35,716 bases of DNA from NCBI RefSeq assembly GCF_001949145.1, contig NW_019091447.1:909297-945012 (forward strand), written 5' to 3'. Both the position numbers and the translations under genes were made by a program. Below the pieces are notes generated by a model that did no database searches, was not told the origin of the DNA, and saw nothing but the letters and a program-made list of their open reading frames with translations. Within the stretch, counting starts at the first letter, position 1, and the number at the start of each line of letters is the position of its first letter. Shown here piece by piece: positions 33,201 to 35,716 of the stretch. Source of the DNA: Acanthaster planci. Its lineage: Eukaryota > Echinodermata > Asteroidea > Valvatida > Acanthasteridae.

Positions 33201-35613
33201 TGGCAAAGACATACGGCTGAAAGGTTTAGCCTTAGCTGGCAATGACACTTACAACGATGAAAGGTAACAGCTAGCGACTGCGATATGAGAGGTTACTACA
33301 AACAGTCTCAAAACCATTCAACCCAAACCTGAGTCTCAAGCTGGTGGATATCAAACCAATGTTCACATGTTTGACAGGACATGAAGGCATTCATTACTTA
33401 CGAATCTCCAGTGGCTAACAGGAGGGCATAGCGTGACGGTATGTGGTTGCCTGGAAACACGGCCCGTGCGTACTGTACAGCAGCAAGGCGGGCCTGGGGC
33501 TCTGACTACAAACAGAAAGACGGCATGGTCTCAAATCACAATACAATAAATGCTGAGCCTTCATGTGTCGCCTCGGAGCCAACATTTATTGGCTCCAACT
33601 TGTGTTTTCAAGTCAAGATATCCTAATATCTCAATATTGGTTACTTTATGAGTTACTTTCTGCGAGTTTAGAAGAACCATTTCAAACTTTTTGCGATATG
33701 AGACATGAACCAACATCCTCTCGTTTAGCACCTTAAGATATCTTAACATATCTCACCTTCTCAATGTTGCTCATAATCAATGTCTGCATTATCTGTAGGT
33801 TGGGTCCTTCCAGGTTCTTGTAGGCAGATGCCATCAAAGCCAGGGCTTCTTGAACATGAAGTCGGATGTTAGCATCCTCCTGAAGAAAAAGGATACAAAG
33901 CCACGACAAATGAAAAAGGTGGGTATTTTGTCGCGACACCAAGTTGCAGTGAGGGAAGGTCTTTATGGTGAGGTGCATCAAAAGAATCCGGTGAATGAAA
34001 TGGAAGCTTAGAGAATGAATGAACAACAAACCAAGAATTGGCTATCTTGAAACTTGGCACATTTTACTCACAGTTGAGAGAGCATCAAAGAACTGTTGTA
34101 ACAACGCCATGTCCTTGAGAAACAGCTGAGGCACTCGCCTGGAAATCAAGAAATATGGTGGCTACTGTAATTGTGTAAATCGGAACTTTTTAATATCCAA
34201 ATATTCTGCTCAGATTGTGTCAGATGACAAAAAGGAACGCACACTGAAGGATTTTTTTGTTTACAAAACAGAAAATGCACCAAGTATTAAAAACAAATTG
34301 CACAACAAATTGGAACATAATGCTGTTTTCAATCAGCACTCGATCTGGTAGTGACAGAATACTCACTTTGATAATTTCCCCACGGCAACGTAGGCCAGAC
34401 CTCGAAGTTGGGTACTCTGGAGAATGCAACAGAAGAGAGATCAAAAGAATTCTGAGTTCAAATAATCACAACCATCAAACAGGCAGTACAACAATGCTAG
34501 CAAAGGTATATCTAGGCTTTAAAATCAGGAGAGTACCAAGATATCACTTTTAAACTTGGAGGTGAGACTTTAATGAAGCCAGTTTAAAATGGCTGCACTT
34601 TCAAAAGGAAAACATATTTCTGTAAAACTTAGGAATATGGTACATCCCTGTAGGTTTCCATTCTGAAACAAAATTCAACTCTTGCAAGAGGGGTCAAGTT
34701 ATCCCCCTTTATCCAAATAAAACAGGGCACCCCCTGAGCCAGTTGGGGATGGACATCTGTCTGGACTTACATCTTTAGCTTCTGTGATGAGTTTCCCCAT
34801 GCCGGAGAGAAGGATCGGCCCCATAGGTTGGATGCGGGCCGTGCTGCACGTAGTGCAGAGATGATGGACAAACTGGACGGCAAATGTCTTCAGTTTAGCA
34901 TTGGTGTTACTACCGTACAAGCAGTCGAAGATGATCTAAGAAAGAAAGACATCATGGTCAGACAGGCTTGGAGAGATATGAGGTAATGGGTTGAGGTATC
35001 TCTCTGGGTGCAGACTTTTTAAGGGGTGGTGCCAACAAACGCAGGAGACCACTGACACATGTTTCTTATTTGAACTTTAAGACACATCGAGTCCCATCAT
35101 TCCATGAAAAAGTGACAATGACTGCACTGGATCTTCTTCCCTGGTTCCAGCTGAGAATTTTTAAACAAATGCCAATACTGCTATGATATTAATATATCAA
35201 TAAATGTTACTGGTGCCCTTTTAATATTGTATATATATCATTCCATTTACATTTCAATTAATAATAAAATGTGCATTTTTGCAGCTGAATGATTTTTTTT
35301 AGCTGGTATTATTTTTATTCTTGTCATTTGTTTGGGATTAAAGATAAATTTGTAAACATTTGCCACTTTTTAACTGTATCGATGAAAAGCTCAAAAACTT
35401 CTCTCTGAATTCTGCAAAAATCCTCTTGATAGAATTTGAAGAACCTAGAAGTGTACTGGATCGATTCTTGAGCACTGCAATGCCTAGTTTACCAACCTGA
35501 ATACAAGCTGGAAACTGATCGGCTGCCTCTCTTGACTTGAGAAAGTAAGGAAAGATCTTAAGACGGATTCGGGTACTGACTGGTAGTCGGCGGTCCTCGG
35601 ACTTCACAGCAGG
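15228..35613 (-). CDS. ECPAS: Proteasome adapter and scaffold protein ECM29 (ECPAS), exons in window
   Basis: Ecm29 is a HEAT-repeat scaffold that binds the 26S proteasome, bridging core and regulatory particles, and is implicated in quality control and localisation. I recognise it from co-linear segments shared with the vertebrate protein. Exons (5' to 3'): 35613-35497, 34935-34771, 34416-34367, 34138-34072, 33879-33757, 33505-33402, 32942-32777, 32650-32570, 32448-32158, 31877-31746, 31077-30897, 30675-30425, 30066-29965, 29355-29131, 28677-28563, 28219-28105, 27540-27472, 26930-26813, 26563-26393, 26182-26103, 25883-25778, 25419-25372, 25249-25128, 24862-24700, 24034-23975, 23455-23366, 22344-22278, 21806-21715, 21197-21131, 20142-20011, 19491-19429, 18816-18605, 18386-18343, 18124-17923, 17750-17627, 17221-17116, 16612-16518, 16101-16030, 15400-15228. 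Total 4,761 nt; all phases agree; stop TAA at 15230-15228. The N-terminus lies beyond the right edge. Confidence 0.92.
18867..18925. repeat. Perfect inverted repeat (19-bp arms) in ECPAS intron
   Basis: The left arm 'ttaaccctaacactcctca' (18867-18885) is the exact reverse complement of the right arm (18907-18925), with a 21-nt loop. A few additional pairs are possible inside the loop, including G-T wobbles. The arms begin with a telomere-like 'ttaaccctaa'. It lies 50 bp upstream (in transcript sense) of the acceptor of the exon ending at 18816, so a transcribed hairpin would sit near the branch-point region. A short MITE remnant is an alternative. Confidence 0.8.
19580..19800. repeat. 17-bp minisatellite, 13 copies
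   Basis: Thirteen head-to-tail copies of a 17-bp unit reading 'agtagtgtatgttacac' or 'ggtagtgtatgttacac'. Only the A/G position varies: the first four copies have A, the next eight G, the last A. Each copy contains the imperfect palindrome 'gtgta-tgt-tacac', so single strands could fold. It lies in the ECPAS intron between the exons 19491-19429 and 20142-20011. Confidence 0.9.
20107..20793. repeat. 68-bp tandem array duplicating an ECPAS 3' splice site (interrupted by gap)
   Basis: The word 'acccacaggctgtgtgtaac' recurs at about 20117, 20185 and, beyond the gap, 20736; the first spacing is 68 bp. Each copy reproduces, in ECPAS sense, about 30 nt of intron end, the acceptor AG, and the first 36 nt of the exon 20142-20011. 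The leftmost copy is the real exon start; the others lie in the upstream intron. The assembly gap sits inside the array, which suggests that an unresolved repeat caused it. Confidence 0.8.
20221..20697. other. Assembly gap (477 N)
   Basis: A run of N inside the 68-bp array. The coding frame and Ecm29 similarity join across it (exon 21197-21131 to exon 20142-20011), so no coding exon appears to be missing. Frames that traverse the N run are artefacts. Confidence 0.95.
22740..22838. repeat. 24-bp minisatellite, four copies plus a partial
   Basis: Four tandem copies of 'catcttagcccagagggcgc' plus 'tgtt' start at 22740, 22764, 22788 and 22812; the first has one substitution. Copies contain the 'agagggcgct' word. 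The array is in the large ECPAS intron 22345-23365. As 24 is a multiple of three it stays open on the minus strand (an eight-residue 'MNSALWAK' repeat), but frame, homology and flanks do not support it as an exon. Confidence 0.85.
27666..27696 (-). other. G-quadruplex motif in ECPAS intron
   Basis: On the minus (transcribed-sense) strand five G-runs of 3-6 are separated by 1-4 nt, which satisfies the usual G3+N1-7 pattern with runs to spare. It lies in the intron 27541-28104, inside a C/T-rich (+ strand) tract from about 27640 to 27740. Structure formation is inferred. Confidence 0.6.
29470..29561 (+). mobile_element. Possible tRNA-derived SINE or Pol III-type remnant
   Basis: An A-box-like 'tagctggagtgggtaag' (29479-29495) and a B-box-like 'ggtttgagtcc' (29526-29536) are about 45 nt apart, and a T6 run follows at 29556-29561. 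The spacing and order fit an internal Pol III promoter and terminator. No full tRNA cloverleaf, tail or target-site duplication could be established, so it may be an old SINE head or coincidence. It lies in an ECPAS intron, opposite to the gene. Confidence 0.35.
30425..35613 (-). other. ECPAS: ECPAS exons 1-12 of the window (N-terminal third)
   Basis: Landmarks in order: '[19 protein letters not shown]' (35497-35613), 'FVHHLCTTC' and 'GPILLSG' (34771-34935), '[10 protein letters not shown]' (34367-34416), '[11 protein letters not shown]' (33757-33879), '[19 protein letters not shown]' (33402-33505), 'GFPEMVLYI' (32777-32942), '[10 protein letters not shown]' (32158-32448), '[16 protein letters not shown]' (30897-31077) and '[18 protein letters not shown]' (30425-30675). 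Each is the recognisable counterpart of an Ecm29 HEAT-region segment. Two stretches look lineage-specific: a Ser-rich loop in 32777-32942 ('[12 protein letters not shown]') and a charged insert in 30425-30675 ('[13 protein letters not shown]'). The donor after 35497 is GTTGGT, a weak site accepted because frame and homology require it. The introns of this block, including those at 31078-31745, 32943-33401 and 34936-35496, show nothing else. Confidence 0.85.
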
Positions 35614-35716
35614 CTATGGGTGGAATTGAGAATGGAACCAGTGTAAGGCGAGTCTTCCTAAAAATGTAGATAGTAGTATGTTCAAGTGGAAGACATGTAA
35701 CTGGTAAACAGAGTTG

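Overview
This is a eukaryotic, animal-type window. It contains intron-rich genes with GT-AG junctions, AT-rich introns and intergenic DNA, several minisatellites and an assembly gap (20221-20697). Short words such as 'taggcctat' and 'agagggcgct' remind me of echinoderm/hemichordate (ambulacrarian) genomes, but the species assignment is only a weak impression.

Left part (1 to about 13.4 kb, + strand): the 3' portion of a very large type I membrane glycoprotein gene. The visible coding sequence is 5 exons (2-6350, 7391-8977, 9190-9969, 11592-11879, 12093-12295), all joined in phase 1 and together encoding about 3,068 residues. The gene starts upstream of the window. The ectodomain is a string of about 19 units of roughly 105-130 aa (13 complete plus one partial in the first exon, 6 more in the next two), separated by Ser/Thr/Pro-rich mucin-like linkers. 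It is followed by one fibronectin-III-like domain, one transmembrane helix and a short basic tail. I do not recognise the repeat family. It is the most likely new biology here: an unusual sequon-rich repeat with internal half-repeat symmetry, recent in-frame 696-bp duplications, and a single unit holding all four cysteines of the visible protein.

Middle (about 12.5-15.2 kb): 3' UTR of the first gene and the tail-to-tail intergenic interval; no further gene is supported.

Right part (15228-35613, - strand): 39 consecutive coding exons (4,761 nt, 1,586 residues plus stop) of ECPAS/ECM29, the HEAT-repeat proteasome adaptor and scaffold. All exon phases join without a break. The N-terminal region (roughly 250 residues by comparison with the vertebrate protein) lies beyond the right edge. 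Its introns hold a 17-bp minisatellite, a 24-bp array, a perfect 19-bp-arm hairpin, a G-quadruplex motif, a possible tRNA-derived SINE and a 68-bp tandem array that duplicates an ECPAS 3' splice site and runs into the sequence gap. The two genes are transcribed towards each other and show no obvious functional link.
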